Below, in pieces: positions 5,479-5,594 of a stretch of DNA of 5,594 nt. The number at the start of each line of letters is the position of its first letter. The stretch's first letter is position 1. The notes beneath the pieces are model-generated. The model was not told the DNA's origin. It saw nothing but the letters and a program-made list of their open reading frames with translations, and did not search any database. Origin of the DNA: Bacillota bacterium (lineage in GTDB: Bacteria; Bacillota; Sulfobacillia; RBS10-35; JAJYVN01). Position numbers and translations under genes: made by a program. The stretch is taken from assembly GCA_021827805.1 (NCBI GenBank), contig JAKAUG010000338.1:1-5594 (forward strand), in the 5' to 3' direction.

Positions 5479-5511
5479 ATGGGAAGTGGTTGGCGAAAAC
5501 CAAGCCAGCCC

Positions 5512-5526
5512 TTGCACCTTGAGAAC
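5512..5526 (+). promoter_or_regulatory. boxA-like element, possible rRNA operon leader
   Basis: TTGCACCTTGAGAAC resembles the boxA antitermination sequence of Gram-positive rRNA leaders and spacers, where forms such as TG.TCTTTGA.AAC and GCACCTTGAAAAC are common. It lies about 30 nt after the predicted start site of the promoter at 5450-5478, a spacing typical of rRNA leaders. The rRNA itself would lie beyond the right edge, so this cannot be confirmed here. Confidence 0.35.
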
Positions 5527-5540
5527 CTCTGCTTCGGCGG

Positions 5541-5578
5541 CTGTGCCGGGGATAAGCGTCCGGCACGTAAGAGCACAG
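5541..5578 (+). other. Leader with two mutually exclusive hairpins
   Basis: GTGCCGG (5543-5549) can pair with CCGGCAC (5560-5566). Alternatively CTGTGC (5541-5546) can pair with GCACAG (5573-5578). The two pairings share bases 5543-5546 and so exclude one another unless they rearrange. This could be part of a processing stem in an rRNA precursor or a leader switch; I recognise no known riboswitch. Confidence 0.3.
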
Positions 5579-5594
5579 ACGCACGATCCACTGT

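Noticed and set aside
5039..5594. Uninterrupted frame from GTG 5039 to the right edge, with a strong Shine-Dalgarno sequence overlapping the start
   Set aside because: The GTG lies within the Shine-Dalgarno sequence itself. The frame matches aldo/keto reductase only from 5282 to 5404, while the preceding homology is in another frame, so it is better explained as a frameshifted pseudogene.
1..5594. CRISPR array, tRNA gene or insertion sequence
   Set aside because: No regularly spaced repeats with unique spacers, no tRNA cloverleaf with a T-loop motif, and no transposase or terminal inverted repeats were seen on either strand.

Overview
The window is very GC-rich DNA with strong Shine-Dalgarno sequences. 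One gene encodes a protein with a C-terminal LPKTG sortase signal, which points to a Gram-positive cell wall. Together these suggest a high-GC monoderm: an actinobacterium, or a high-GC Bacillota lineage of the Symbiobacterium/Thermaerobacter/Limnochorda kind. That placement is inference; the window contains no phylogenetic marker.

Layout, left to right. 1-245 is non-coding and carries an imperfect hairpin. 246-1316 (+) is a Gfo/Idh/MocA-family NAD(P)-dependent sugar oxidoreductase. 1317-1435 holds two strong hairpins between convergent genes. 1436-2263 (-) is a secreted, sortase-anchored protein with one beta-sandwich domain like those attached to secreted glycosidases. 2264-2987 has no convincing gene, but holds operator-like repeats, a short coding-like stretch and a perfect 20-bp hairpin. 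2988-3626 (-) is a DUF1080 (3-keto-disaccharide hydrolase) protein. 3627-3895 is a divergent promoter region with a long hairpin next to the ribosome binding site of the next gene. 3896-4855 (+) is an aldo/keto reductase with an intact D-Y-K-H tetrad. 4856-5153 is non-coding with hairpins and tandem repeats. 5154-5404 (+) is a frameshifted, decayed N-terminal fragment of a second aldo/keto reductase of a different subfamily. 5405-5594 holds a sigma-A type promoter pointing out of the window, followed by a boxA-like element that could belong to an rRNA operon leader.

How the genes may work together. Gfo/Idh/MocA dehydrogenases and DUF1080 hydrolases are the two hallmark components of 3-keto-glycoside metabolism: the sugar is oxidised at C3, then the weakened glycosidic bond is cleaved. 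The aldo/keto reductase could act on the released keto-sugar or another carbonyl, and the wall-anchored protein could hold a glycan at the surface. The genes are not one operon, as the strands run + - - +, so a shared pathway is inferred from family knowledge and proximity. The most solid unusual observation is the decayed aldo/keto reductase at the right edge, with one missing base and the catalytic tyrosine replaced by aspartate.
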